Assembly: GCF_010211745.1 (NCBI RefSeq)
Contig: NZ_PDWQ01000002.1
Span: 372,001 to 436,000, forward strand
Direction of reading: 5' to 3'
Length of the DNA: 64,000 nt
Source: Pseudoxanthomonas kalamensis DSM 18571
Lineage (GTDB): Bacteria; Pseudomonadota; Gammaproteobacteria; Xanthomonadales; Xanthomonadaceae
Positions within the stretch are counted from its first letter, which is position 1, and every line of letters starts with the position of its first letter. The position numbers were made by a program, and so were the translations under genes. This document shows positions 46,974 to 57,194 of the stretch, piece by piece. The notes below the pieces were generated by a model. It had not been told where the DNA came from, searched no databases, and worked only from the letters and a program-made list of their open reading frames with translations.

Positions 46974-48173
46974 TCAGGCGTCCTCACCCTCGTTCGGCGA
47001 CCCGGCTTCGGCATCGGTCAGCGGGTCGATATTCGCGCCTTCCGGCGATCCGGCGGACGCCAGCGCCGTGGCCGGCTGCGCACCGGCGTACAGCCGGCTC
47101 TGCGTGTAGCGCTCGTGCGCATAGCGCAGCAGCACGTTGGAAACCGCCGCCACCGGCAGCGCCAGCAGCATGCCGAGGAAACCGAACAGCTGGCCGCCGG
47201 CCATGATCGCGAAGATCACCGCCATCGGGTGCAGGCCAATGCGGTCGCCGACGATGCGCGGAGTCAGCACGTAGCCTTCCAGCATCTGGCCGACGACGAA
47301 GACCACGCCGACCAGCGCCAGCAACTGGATGTCCACGCCCTTGGCCTGCACCAGCGCCGCCAGCAGACCCAGCACGATACCGGTCGCCGTACCCAGATAG
47401 GGCACGAAGCTGATCAGGCCGGCGATGATGCCGATCAGCAGGCCCAGCTTCAGCCCGACCAGCGACAGGCCGATGGCGTAGATCGCGCCCAGCGCCAGCA
47501 TCACCAGGAACTGGCCGCGCAGGAACGCGCCCAGCACCTCGTTGGATTCGGATGCCAGCCGCGACGCCGTGCCGATGTGGTCGCGCGGGATCATCGCCGC
47601 GACCCGTTCGACCAGCAGGTCCCAGTCGCGCAGGAAATAGAACGCCAGGATCGGCAGCAGCACGACGTTGGCGATCCAGGCCAGGAAGGCGAAACCGGAG
47701 CTGGACAGGTAACCGAACACCGCGGTGGCGATGCCGCCGGCCTGCTTCCAGTGGCTGCGGATCAGTTCGATCAACTTGTCGCTGTCGAACCAACCGGCCA
47801 GGGTGTAGCCGGTCCGCTGCTCCAGCCAGGGCAGCGCGGTGCCGACGAACCAGTCGCGGTACCCGGGCAACGCGTTGATCAGGGTCGAGACCTGCCGCTC
47901 CAGCATCGGCACCAGGATCACCAGCACCAGCGCCAGCAGCACCACCATCAGCAGATAGACCAGGGTCACCGCCATCGTCCGCGAACGACCGGCGCGCTGC
48001 AGGCGGTCGACCAGCGGGTCGCCCAGCCAGCCCAGCAGCGCCGCCATCGCGAACGGGGTCAGGATCGGCGCCAGCAGCCAGACGATCCAGCCGGCGACGA
48101 ACGCCACCAGCCCCCATTGCAGGCGCTTGAGGAAGCGGGCGATGTCGGCATTGGCGTCGGTGGTCTCGCTCAT
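46974..48173 (-). CDS. AI-2E family transporter (PerM/YdiK/TqsA type)
   Basis: A 399-aa permease with about seven or eight hydrophobic helices, starting at ATG 48173 (MSETTDANADIAR); the longer open frame to 48266 adds unlike sequence. It has the family features: LAPILTPFAMAALLGWLGDPLVDRLQR, LLGLLAALVQAKGVD and LTPRIVGDRIGLHPMAVIFAIMAGGQLFGFLGMLLALPVAA. The 35-residue tail is acidic and Pro/Ser-rich. Substrate unknown; the name comes from one member that exports AI-2. It is followed by hda. Confidence 0.9.
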   Translation of the reverse strand: MSETTDANADIARFLKRLQWGLVAFVAGWIVWLLAPILTPFAMAALLGWLGDPLVDRLQRAGRSRTMAVTLVYLLMVVLLALVLVILVPMLERQVSTLINALPGYRDWFVGTALPWLEQRTGYTLAGWFDSDKLIELIRSHWKQAGGIATAVFGYLSSSGFAFLAWIANVVLLPILAFYFLRDWDLLVERVAAMIPRDHIGTASRLASESNEVLGAFLRGQFLVMLALGAIYAIGLSLVGLKLGLLIGIIAGLISFVPYLGTATGIVLGLLAALVQAKGVDIQLLALVGVVFVVGQMLEGYVLTPRIVGDRIGLHPMAVIFAIMAGGQLFGFLGMLLALPVAAVSNVLLRYAHERYTQSRLYAGAQPATALASAGSPEGANIDPLTDAEAGSPNEGEDA

Positions 48174-48198
48174 CGGCGGCAGGTTCCTCGTGCGGTTC

Positions 48199-49293
48199 TC
48201 AGTACAGCCGGTATTCCGGGGTCGGCGTCGGTTCGCCCTCGGCCAGCTCGGCGACCGGTACTTCAACCAGTACCGCCGGGTCCACGCTGCTGCGGAACCC
48301 GTTCAGACCCGACAGCAGTTCCAGTTCCAGTTCCAGTCGTCCCGGCGTCGCCTGCAGCGGACGGATCCCGCGCACCACGCTCATCTTCTGCAGGGTACCG
48401 CTCAGGCGCAGGTAATCGTCGGTCGAATCGATACCGGTGAAGGCGACCCGATACTTGCCGGCCGTGCCGACCCCGCCCGCCTTGCGGTAACGCTTGATCA
48501 GCGCATCGGCCGCGCCATCGGCGCCCGACACCATCGCCCGGCGCGCGTCGCTGTCGCTGGCCGACCATTTCGACAGCACCTTGCCGTTGTCGACGAACAC
48601 CCAGTCCGCGCGCCAGCCACCGCCGCTGCGGTACAGCTTGCCGATCAGCTGCATCGGCGGCTGGTAGCGCGAGGACGCGCGCGCCACGGCGGCGGTGTCC
48701 TGGCGCCAGATCGCCCCGACCAGCGCCTGTTCGGCGGCGTTGCCCGCCGGCAGGCCGAGCCGGTAGCCGCGCTCGATGGCCCGACTCAGCAGCGGGCGCA
48801 CCGCATTGGCCTGCTTCAGCGCGGCCAGTCGCGGCCCGCTGCCGTCGTCGATCGCCAGCCAGGCCACCGGCTTCGGTCGCGGCTGCGGCCAGACCGGCAG
48901 CCCGAGCACGCCAGCCAGGGCATCGACTTCGGTCGGCTTGAAGCGCGCCACCAGCATGGTGCGGTAGGTCGGCGCGCCGCCGGGCGAGCTGCCCTGGTCC
49001 TGGCGGAAGTCGTAGCTGTCGATGTAATCGCGCGCCCGGCGCAGTTCCTGGGCGACGCCGGGGCGACCCATCGCGTTGCGGTCGCCACTGATCTTGCCCA
49101 GCACCACGCCCAGCGCGCGCGCCATGCCGCGCTCCAAGTCGGTATCGCTCTGGCTGGCGACCGGGACTTCGGCCTCGTACACGCCGCTGGCGCCGGCGCG
49201 GTCGCCTTCGGTCCGCAGTCCGCTCTGCGCCCAGGCCAGGCCGGCAAACAGGGTCAACGCGAATACGGTCAGCGGAACGGCGATACGGCGCAT
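48199..49293 (-). CDS. DUF2066 domain exported protein
   Basis: A 364-aa exported protein with a signal MRRIAVPLTVFALTLFAGLAWAQ. The mature part has the DUF2066 pattern: EAEVPVASQSDTDLERGMARALGVVLGKISG, then RTMLVARFKPTEVDAL and a C-terminal GIDSTDDYLRLSGTLQKMSVV. The role is unknown. It lies 26 nt upstream of the AI-2E-type permease gene on the same strand and diverges from purM by 161 nt. Confidence 0.85.
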   Translation of the reverse strand: MRRIAVPLTVFALTLFAGLAWAQSGLRTEGDRAGASGVYEAEVPVASQSDTDLERGMARALGVVLGKISGDRNAMGRPGVAQELRRARDYIDSYDFRQDQGSSPGGAPTYRTMLVARFKPTEVDALAGVLGLPVWPQPRPKPVAWLAIDDGSGPRLAALKQANAVRPLLSRAIERGYRLGLPAGNAAEQALVGAIWRQDTAAVARASSRYQPPMQLIGKLYRSGGGWRADWVFVDNGKVLSKWSASDSDARRAMVSGADGAADALIKRYRKAGGVGTAGKYRVAFTGIDSTDDYLRLSGTLQKMSVVRGIRPLQATPGRLELELELLSGLNGFRSSVDPAVLVEVPVAELAEGEPTPTPEYRLY

Positions 49294-49454
49294 CTTGCTT
49301 CCTTGGGCCAGACGAAACGCCGGAAATCCACGTTCCCGGCAAGCGGGAATTGTTGCCCGAACCGGCTTCCGGCGCCACCGCCGGCCGCGGCGAGCGGGTG
49401 ATCGGACGGCGATTCCCTTAGAATTCCGTCCTCGCCCGCACCCATGCCGATGCC

Positions 49455-50513
49455 GTGAACCAGCCTTCCTCCCCCGCCCCGGGCGGCATGACCTACCGCG
49501 ACGCCGGCGTCGACATCGATGCCGGCAACGAGCTCGTCGAACGCATCAAGCCGCTGGTTCGACGCAGCTTCCGGCCCGAGGTGATGGGCGGTCTGGGCGG
49601 TTTCGGCGCGCTGTTCGACCTGTCCGGCAAGTATCGCGAACCGGTGCTGGTGTCGGGTACCGATGGCGTCGGCACCAAGCTCAAGCTGGCCCAGCAGCTG
49701 GGCCGCCATGACAGCATCGGCATCGACCTGGTCGGCATGTGCGTCAACGACGTGCTGGTGCAGGGCGCCGAGCCGCTGTTCTTCCTCGACTATTTCGCCA
49801 CCGGCAAGCTGGACGTGGACACCACGGTAGCCGTGGTCGGCGGCATCGCCCGCGGTTGCGAGTTGTCCGGTTGCGCGCTGATCGGCGGCGAAACCGCCGA
49901 GATGCCCGACATGTACGGCCCCGGCGAGTACGACCTGGCCGGCTTCTGCGTGGCCGCGGTGGAGAAATCCGAGCTGCGCGACGGCTCGGCGGTGCGCGCG
50001 GGCGACGTGCTGATCGGCATCGGTTCCAGCGGCCCGCATTCCAACGGCTATTCGCTGATCCGCCGCATCTACGACGCCGCTGGTCGGCCCGCCGACCTGG
50101 ACATCGGCGACGCGACGCTGGCCGACGCGCTGATGGAACCGACCCGGCTGTACGTCAAACCGGTGCTGGAGCTGCTGCGCGGTGCCCACGGCGCGGCCAT
50201 CCACGGCATGGCCCACGTCACCGGCGGCGGCCTGACCGAAAACATCATCCGGGTGGTCCCCGACGGACTGGGACTGGAGATCGACGCCTCGTCGTGGACG
50301 CTGCCGCCGGTGTTCGACTGGCTGCAGCGCGAAGGCCGGGTCGCCGACAACGAGATGTGGCGCACCTTCAACTGCGGCATCGGCTTCGTGCTGGTCGCCG
50401 ACGCCAGCCACATAGCTGCCATCGAAGTCGAACTCGAGCGACTGGCGCTGCCGCACTGGCGGATCGGCCAGGTCGTGCCCTCGACAACCGGCGAGCGGGT
50501 GCGAATCGGCTGA
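49455..50513 (+). CDS. purM: Phosphoribosylformylglycinamidine cyclo-ligase
   Basis: A 352-aa AIR synthase of purine biosynthesis. GTG 49455 gives [25 protein letters not shown], similar in length to E. coli PurM; ATG 49488 is an alternative start. Motifs: [79 protein letters not shown] -10-like TAGAAT lies at 49419-49424. The next gene is 7 nt away, and purN comes only after two membrane-protein genes. Confidence 0.97.
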   Translation: MNQPSSPAPGGMTYRDAGVDIDAGNELVERIKPLVRRSFRPEVMGGLGGFGALFDLSGKYREPVLVSGTDGVGTKLKLAQQLGRHDSIGIDLVGMCVNDVLVQGAEPLFFLDYFATGKLDVDTTVAVVGGIARGCELSGCALIGGETAEMPDMYGPGEYDLAGFCVAAVEKSELRDGSAVRAGDVLIGIGSSGPHSNGYSLIRRIYDAAGRPADLDIGDATLADALMEPTRLYVKPVLELLRGAHGAAIHGMAHVTGGGLTENIIRVVPDGLGLEIDASSWTLPPVFDWLQREGRVADNEMWRTFNCGIGFVLVADASHIAAIEVELERLALPHWRIGQVVPSTTGERVRIG

Positions 50514-50520
50514 TCCGGCC

Positions 50521-51141
50521 ATGGCTCGCGGAAAACGCCTGATCCTGGTCGCGACCTGGGTGGTGTTCGCCATCACCTGGATCAAGCCGCTGTGGCCTCT
50601 GGAACAGGCGTTGCACAGCAGCCTGACCGTGGTCGGCCTGGTTTGGCTGCATCTGCACGATCGCCGCTGGCCGATGCGGATCGGCGACTTCGCCCTGGTC
50701 TGCGGCTTCATCGTCATGCACTGCATCGGCGCGCGCTGGATGTATTCCAACGTCCCTTACGAGCAGTGGCTGCAAAGTCTGCTGGGCTGGTCGCCCGGAC
50801 AAGCCTTCGGCTGGCAGCGCAATCAATTCGACCGCCTGATCCACTTGCTGTACGGCCTGTGCCTGGCGCCCGCCCTGGTCCACTGGCTGTGCCAGCGTTG
50901 GCGGTCGCTGTCATTGCGTCAGGCGTTCGCGCTGATGCTGATGCTTATCATGTGCAGCAGCCTGGTCTACGAGTGGCTGGAGTGGGTGATCGCGCTGCTG
51001 CTGTCGCCGGAAGCGGCCGAGTCCTACAACGGTCAGCAGGGCGATATCTGGGATGCGCACGCCGACATGCTGCTGGCCACTATCGGCGCAGGACTGACCT
51101 ATCCTTTCCTGCAGCACCGTTTCCCCGGATACCGCGATTGA
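50521..51141 (+). CDS. DUF2238 (YjdF-type) membrane protein
   Basis: A 206-aa inner-membrane protein with five or six helices. It starts MARGKRLILVATWVVFAITW and shows the DUF2238 signatures HCIGARWMYSNVPYEQW, NQFDRLIHLLYGL, EWLEWVIALLLSPEAAESYNGQQGDIWDAHADMLLATIGA. Function unknown. It is wedged between purM (7-nt gap) and another membrane gene that starts in its stop codon (TGATG). Confidence 0.9.
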   Translation: MARGKRLILVATWVVFAITWIKPLWPLEQALHSSLTVVGLVWLHLHDRRWPMRIGDFALVCGFIVMHCIGARWMYSNVPYEQWLQSLLGWSPGQAFGWQRNQFDRLIHLLYGLCLAPALVHWLCQRWRSLSLRQAFALMLMLIMCSSLVYEWLEWVIALLLSPEAAESYNGQQGDIWDAHADMLLATIGAGLTYPFLQHRFPGYRD

Positions 51142-51581
51142 TGTCTGCCCCGCCCCCGCTGCCCGCCCCGCACGCCAACGCGATGCCGCCTTCGCGCGAC
51201 GCCGCGGACCTGCGCACGCTGTCGATCCTGTTCCACGTGTACAACGCCCTGCAGTTGCTGGGCGTGTTGCTGATCGGCGGCCTGCTGGCCCTCGGCATCG
51301 GAATCGAACGCAGCAAGAACCTGACCGGACAAACATCGGAACAGGCGATCGGCGGGCAGATCCTGATCGGCATCCTCACCGTCGTGATCGTGCTCTCGCT
51401 GGTCATGCTGGTGCTGAAGTTCATCGTCGCCCGCGATCTGGCGCGGCATCGTCGCCACGGGCTGTGCCTGGCTGTTTCCATCCTGATCTGCCTGGACTTG
51501 CCGCTGGGCACCGCCCTGGGCATCTATGCCCTGGTCGTGCTGAACCGGCCTTCGGTCAAGGCGCTGTTCGGAACGCGCTGA
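51141..51581 (+). CDS. Small membrane protein of unknown function
   Basis: A 146-aa protein with a Pro/Ala-rich first 25 residues, then three or four hydrophobic helices (about 34-52, 72-93, 108-133) joined by basic turns such as ARDLARHRRHG. It resembles small integral membrane proteins found in many proteobacteria, but I assign no family. The ATG overlaps the DUF2238 stop by one base and purN starts 4 nt after its stop, so it is translated as part of the same mRNA. Confidence 0.8.
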   Translation: MSAPPPLPAPHANAMPPSRDAADLRTLSILFHVYNALQLLGVLLIGGLLALGIGIERSKNLTGQTSEQAIGGQILIGILTVVIVLSLVMLVLKFIVARDLARHRRHGLCLAVSILICLDLPLGTALGIYALVVLNRPSVKALFGTR

Positions 51582-51585
51582 CGGC

Positions 51586-52248
51586 ATGACTTCGCGTCTC
51601 GCCGTCCTCGTCTCCGGTCGCGGCAGCAACCTGCAGGCGTTGCTGGACGCCATCGCCGCCGGCACCCTGGATGCGGAAGTCGTCGGCGTGTTCTCCAACC
51701 AGCCGGCCGCGCCGGCCCTGCAACGGGTCGCCGAACCGCTGCGCTGGTCGGCCGAACCGAAAGCGTTCGCCGACCGCGCCGCCTTCGACCGCGCGCTGGC
51801 CGATGCAGTCGCGGCCACCGCGCCGGACTGGGTGATCTGCGCCGGCTACATGCGCATCCTGGACAGCGCCTTCGTCGAACGCTTCCGTGGTCGCCTGTTG
51901 AACATCCACCCTTCGCTGCTGCCGAAATACCGCGGCCTGCACACCCACCGGCGAGCGATCGAGGCCGGCGACGCCGAACACGGCGCCAGCGTGCATTTCG
52001 TGGTCCCGGAGCTGGATGCCGGCGCGGTGATCGCACAGGTTCAGGTGCCGCTCATCCCGGGCGACCGCGAGCACGACCTGGCCCTGCGCCTGCTGCCGCG
52101 CGAGCACGCCCTGCTGGTGGCGGTAGCGCGGCTGGCCGCCGACGGCCAGATCGCCGAAAGTGGCGGCGCGGTCCTGCTGGACGGTCAGCCCCTTTTCAGC
52201 CCGCTGCGCCTAGATTCCGCCGGAAACCTTTGCCGTCGTAGCGATTGA
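51586..52248 (+). CDS. purN: Phosphoribosylglycinamide formyltransferase
   Basis: A 220-aa enzyme that formylates GAR in purine biosynthesis. It starts MTSRLAVLVSGRGSNLQALLDA. The catalytic residues stand in NIHPSLLPKYRGLHTHRRAIEAG (Asn, His) and the Asp of VPELDAGAVIAQ. Length is typical. It lies 4 nt after the unknown membrane gene and is followed by the first DUF3108 gene 2 nt later. Confidence 0.96.
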   Translation: MTSRLAVLVSGRGSNLQALLDAIAAGTLDAEVVGVFSNQPAAPALQRVAEPLRWSAEPKAFADRAAFDRALADAVAATAPDWVICAGYMRILDSAFVERFRGRLLNIHPSLLPKYRGLHTHRRAIEAGDAEHGASVHFVVPELDAGAVIAQVQVPLIPGDREHDLALRLLPREHALLVAVARLAADGQIAESGGAVLLDGQPLFSPLRLDSAGNLCRRSD

Positions 52249-52250
52249 AC

Positions 52251-52973
52251 ATGCCGTTTCCGCGTCCCGCCATCCACTTCGCCGCCGTCCTGCTGGCCCT
52301 GGCCAGCGGCAGCGCCTGCGCGCTGGAACCGTTCAGCGCCCGCTACCTGGCCTTCAACGAAGGCAAGCAGGCCGGCGAAGCCACCCTGCAGGTCGTGCAG
52401 GAAGCCAACGACCGCTGGCGGATCAACCTGAACGTGCGCGGCAATCGCGGCCTGGCCGGCCTGCTGCGGCTGAATGCCGACCAGAGCACGGTTTTCCAGC
52501 TGGAAGACGATCGCTTCCGTCCGCTCGAACAGAGCACGGTCAAGCATGCGCTGTTCACCGGCCGCAAGGTCAGCGGCCGTTACGACTGGAACGCGCACCT
52601 GGCCCATTGGGAAGGCGACATCAGCAAGAAGCGCCGCGACCCGGTGCCGTTGCGCGACGGCGACCTGAGCACCTTGCTGATGAATCTGGCGGTGATCCGC
52701 GATGCGCAACCGGGCGCCACGCTGGACTACCGCGTGGTCGACAACGGCCGCGCGCGCGAATACCGCTATGCGGTCGCCGCCGACACCGAGATCGTCCAGG
52801 CGGACGACGAGCTGAGTTACGATGCCATGCGCGTGGCGCGCAGCAACGGCGGCAACGACGACACGATATTCTGGGTCGCCAGCGGCGTGCCGACCCCGGT
52901 CCGGATCCTGCAGCGCGAAGACGGCCAGGACGGACTGGACCTGCGGCTGGTCGATTACCAAGGAGTGCAATAA
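52251..52973 (+). CDS. DUF3108 domain exported protein (copy 1)
   Basis: A 240-aa exported protein; the signal is MPFPRPAIHFAAVLLALASGSACAL. Start ATG 52251 is preferred to TTG 52245. The mature part is beta-rich, with ARYLAFNEGKQAGEATLQV, DYRVVDNGRAREYRYAV and RILQREDGQDGLDLRLVDY. DUF3108 has no known function. The downstream gene is a clear paralogue (ILQREDGKDSIDLRI), so this is a tandem duplication. Confidence 0.88.
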   Translation: MPFPRPAIHFAAVLLALASGSACALEPFSARYLAFNEGKQAGEATLQVVQEANDRWRINLNVRGNRGLAGLLRLNADQSTVFQLEDDRFRPLEQSTVKHALFTGRKVSGRYDWNAHLAHWEGDISKKRRDPVPLRDGDLSTLLMNLAVIRDAQPGATLDYRVVDNGRAREYRYAVAADTEIVQADDELSYDAMRVARSNGGNDDTIFWVASGVPTPVRILQREDGQDGLDLRLVDYQGVQ

Positions 52974-52976
52974 GCC

Positions 52977-53663
52977 ATGTTCCCCGCACCGCGCCGCGGC
53001 CTGCCCCTGATCGTCGCCGCCCTGCTTGCGCTCGCCAGCGCGCCGGCGCTGGCCATCGAGGCCTTCACCGCCGATTACCAGGCCAGCTACATGGGCCTGC
53101 AGGCCGACGGCAGCATGTCGCTGTCGCCGCAGGCCGGCGACCAGTGGCAGTACACGCTGGAAATCCGCAACAACCTGGGCGTGCTCAGCCAGAGCACCCG
53201 CTTCGACGTGGTCGATGGCCAGTACCGCCCGCTCAGCAGCCTGGACAAGACCCTGCTGCTGGTGAAGCGCAAGACCGTGGAAACCACCTACGACTGGAAC
53301 CAGCGCCAGGCGACCTGGAGCGGCGACGTCAAAGCCGACCGCGCCGGCCCTGCAGCCCTGCGCAACGGCGACATGGACGCGCTGCTGATCAACCTGGCCG
53401 TGATCCGCGACCTGGCCGCCGGCAAGCCGCTGAAGTACCGCATGGTCGAGAACGGCCGCGTTTCGCCGATGTCCTATCAGGTGTTGGGCAAGGAAACCAT
53501 CAGCGTGGCCGGCAAACAGGTCTCGGCGACCAAGCTGTCGCGCACCAGCGGCCGCCGCGAAACCGTGGTCTGGGTGGCCCCGGACCTGCCGGCGCCCGCA
53601 CGCATCCTTCAGCGCGAAGACGGCAAGGACAGCATCGACCTGCGCATCCGTTCCTGGAACTGA
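52977..53663 (+). CDS. DUF3108 domain exported protein (copy 2)
   Basis: A 228-aa exported paralogue of the gene just upstream. Signal: LPLIVAALLALASAPALAIE. Shared landmarks are TYDWNQRQATWSGD (copy 1: RYDWNAHLAHWEGD), LRNGDMDALLINLAVIRD (LRDGDLSTLLMNLAVIRD), and RILQREDGKDSIDL. The start lies 3 nt after the copy 1 stop. It converges on the EF-hand gene with a 10-nt gap. Confidence 0.88.
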   Translation: MFPAPRRGLPLIVAALLALASAPALAIEAFTADYQASYMGLQADGSMSLSPQAGDQWQYTLEIRNNLGVLSQSTRFDVVDGQYRPLSSLDKTLLLVKRKTVETTYDWNQRQATWSGDVKADRAGPAALRNGDMDALLINLAVIRDLAAGKPLKYRMVENGRVSPMSYQVLGKETISVAGKQVSATKLSRTSGRRETVVWVAPDLPAPARILQREDGKDSIDLRIRSWN

Positions 53664-53673
53664 CGGCGGACGA

Positions 53674-53981
53674 TCACTCGGGGTCGCCGGCAAACGTGGT
53701 CTTGCACTCGACCCGGATCGTCTCGCCGCCGCGGCGCCAGTAATAGGTCTTGCAGGTACGCGGGCCGTCTTCGTTTTTCCTGACGCTGACCGCGTAGAAC
53801 GCCTGCGCGATCTCGCCGCCGGTGACGGTGCCGTCCCCGTCCCAGTCCATCTGTTCGCTGCGCATGCCGCTGATGCCGGCCGCATCGGTGAAATACAGCC
53901 AGGCCAGCGCGATCAGCAGCAGGCTGGACAGCGCCAGCCAGACCCGCACCCGCCTGGACGACGAATTGCGTGCCGGCGACA

Positions 53982-53982
<1 letters not shown>
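53674..53982 (-). CDS. Small membrane-anchored EF-hand protein
   Basis: A 102-aa protein with one membrane helix (about 12-32, VRVWLALSSLLLIALAWLYF) and a single EF-hand-like loop DWDGDGTVTGGE (about residues 47-58; Ca2+ ligand positions D, D, D, E). The remainder is short and has two cysteines (TCKTYY, VECKTT). Start ATG 53982 overlaps the murA stop (TGATG), so it is translated with murA. I know no studied role. Confidence 0.82.
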
Positions 53983-55537
<1,555 letters not shown>

Positions 55538-55550
55538 AAGGCTTTCCTAA

Positions 55551-55570
55551 TAGAATGGCCGGCCATTCTA
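55551..55570. promoter_or_regulatory. 20-bp perfect palindrome in the kdsD/ibaG divergent region
   Basis: TAGAATGGCC (55551-55560) is followed by its exact reverse complement. Each end is TAGAAT, a -10-like hexamer (5 of 6 to TATAAT), so the site carries two outward promoter elements. Starts near 55563 and 55558 would leave a 28-nt leader for kdsD and a leader of about 20 nt with AGGAAAG for ibaG. No -35 hexamers are evident at 17 nt. A dimeric regulator could also bind here. Confidence 0.5.
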
Positions 55571-55590
55571 CCCTCAGCCGCGCCGCGCCC

Positions 55591-56598
55591 ATGTCCCGCA
55601 ACCTTCCGCCCGCCGATGCCCCCAGCGATGCCAGCCTGGCATCCAGCGGCCAGCGCGTGATCGGGCTGGAAGCCGAGGCCCTGCAGGCGCTGCAGGCGCG
55701 CATCGACGGCGCGTTCTCGGCCGCCTGCCGGCTGATCCTGGGCGCCCGCGGGCGCGTGGTCACCACCGGCATGGGCAAGTCCGGGCACGTGGCCCGCAAG
55801 ATCGCCGCGACCCTGGCCTCCACCGGCACACCGGCCTTCTACGTGCATCCGGGCGAAGCCGGCCACGGCGACCTGGGCATGATCACCGACGCCGACGTGG
55901 TGCTGGCGCTGTCGTATTCGGGCGAGTCGGACGAACTGCTGACCCTGCTGCCGGTGCTCAAGCGCCAGGGCAATCGGCTGATCGCGATGACCGGCCGCGC
56001 CGGCTCCACCCTGGCGCGCGAGGCCGACGTGCATCTGGACGTGGCGGTGCCGGCCGAGGCCTGCCCGATGGATCTGGCCCCGACCAGCAGCACCACCGCC
56101 AGCCTGGCGATGGGCGATGCGCTGGCGGTGGCCCTGCTGGAAGCGCGCGGCTTCGGGCCGGACGACTTCGCCCGCTCGCATCCCTCCGGCAGCCTGGGGC
56201 GGCGCCTGTTGCTGCACGTGTCCGACGTGATGCACGACGGCGACGACATCCCCGCCGTGCCGCTCGGCGCCAGTCTGGCCGAAGCGCTGGTGGAAATCAG
56301 CCGCAAGCGTCTGGGCCTGACCGCGGTGGTCGACGGCGAAGGCCGGCTGCACGGCATCTTCACCGACGGCGACCTGCGCCGCACGCTGGATGCCGGCTCC
56401 ACCGACATCCACGCCACCCGCATCGACGCGGTGATGACCCGCGACCCGGTCACCATCGGCGCACGCCAGCTCGCCGCGGAAGCCGCGCACCTGCTCGAGG
56501 AGCGCAAGATCGGCAGCGGCCTGGTCGTGGTCGACGACGCGGGCAAGGTGATCGGCGCGCTCAACATTCATGACCTGTTGCGTGCCCGCGTGGTGTAA
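55591..56598 (+). CDS. kdsD: D-arabinose 5-phosphate isomerase
   Basis: A 335-aa isomerase that makes arabinose 5-phosphate for Kdo synthesis. The start at 55591 (MSRNLPPADAP) is preferred since 55555 lies inside the palindrome. The SIS domain has TTGMGKSGHVARKIAATLASTG and FYVHPGEAGHGDLGM (catalytic His) and the C-terminal half has two CBS domains (about 205-335, VSDVMHDGDDIPAV and VMTRDPVTI). It opens the kdsDC-lptCAB-rpoN string. Confidence 0.96.
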   Translation: MSRNLPPADAPSDASLASSGQRVIGLEAEALQALQARIDGAFSAACRLILGARGRVVTTGMGKSGHVARKIAATLASTGTPAFYVHPGEAGHGDLGMITDADVVLALSYSGESDELLTLLPVLKRQGNRLIAMTGRAGSTLAREADVHLDVAVPAEACPMDLAPTSSTTASLAMGDALAVALLEARGFGPDDFARSHPSGSLGRRLLLHVSDVMHDGDDIPAVPLGASLAEALVEISRKRLGLTAVVDGEGRLHGIFTDGDLRRTLDAGSTDIHATRIDAVMTRDPVTIGARQLAAEAAHLLEERKIGSGLVVVDDAGKVIGALNIHDLLRARVV

Positions 56599-56645
56599 CC
56601 GGGCCTGTGAATCCCGAACGCCCACTCCCCTCACCCGCCGACACG

Positions 56646-57194
56646 ATGCCCCATTCCCATCTCCACGACCTGAGCGAAGACCTGCTGCAACGCGCCGCCC
56701 GCGTTCGCCTGGCCTGCTTCGACGTGGACGGCACCCTGACCGACGGCCGTCTGCTGTTCGACAGCGAGGGCCGCGAAAGCAAGTCCTTCCACGTCGCCGA
56801 CGGCCAAGGCCTGGCCCAGCTGCGCCACTTCGGCGTGCGCGTCGCCTTCGTCACCGCCCGCGACAGCCGAGTCGCGCGTCTGCGCGGCGAGGAACTGGGC
56901 GCCGAGGTCCATGCCGGCGCCAAGGACAAGCTGGCCTGCGTGCGCGAACTGTGCGAGCGCCACGGGCTGGCGCTGGAACAGGTCAGCTTCATGGGCGACG
57001 ACCTGCCCGACATCCCGCCGATGCGCCATGTCGGCCTGAGCGTCGCCCCGGCCAACGTGCACCCGTGGACGCGCCCGCACGCGCGCTGGATCACCCGCGC
57101 GGCCGGCGGCGAAGGCGCGGCGCGCGAACTGTGCGATCTGCTGCTGGCCGCACAGGGACACGTGCCGGCGTTGCTGGCGGAGCTGGAACGATGA
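56646..57194 (+). CDS. kdsC: 3-deoxy-D-manno-octulosonate 8-phosphate phosphatase
   Basis: A 182-aa HAD phosphatase that yields Kdo. Start ATG 56646 (MPHSHLHDLSEDLLQRAA) fits relatives; a GTG at 56607 is also in frame and cannot be excluded since neither has a clear ribosome site. HAD motifs: CFDVDGTLTDG (nucleophile D26), FVTARDS, and KDKLACV with MGDDLPD. It overlaps lptC by 4 nt (ATGA). Confidence 0.94.
   Translation: MPHSHLHDLSEDLLQRAARVRLACFDVDGTLTDGRLLFDSEGRESKSFHVADGQGLAQLRHFGVRVAFVTARDSRVARLRGEELGAEVHAGAKDKLACVRELCERHGLALEQVSFMGDDLPDIPPMRHVGLSVAPANVHPWTRPHARWITRAAGGEGAARELCDLLLAAQGHVPALLAELER

Noticed and set aside
55555-55590. Upstream ATG of kdsD.
   Set aside because: It is inside the 20-bp palindrome and would overlap the predicted -10 element.
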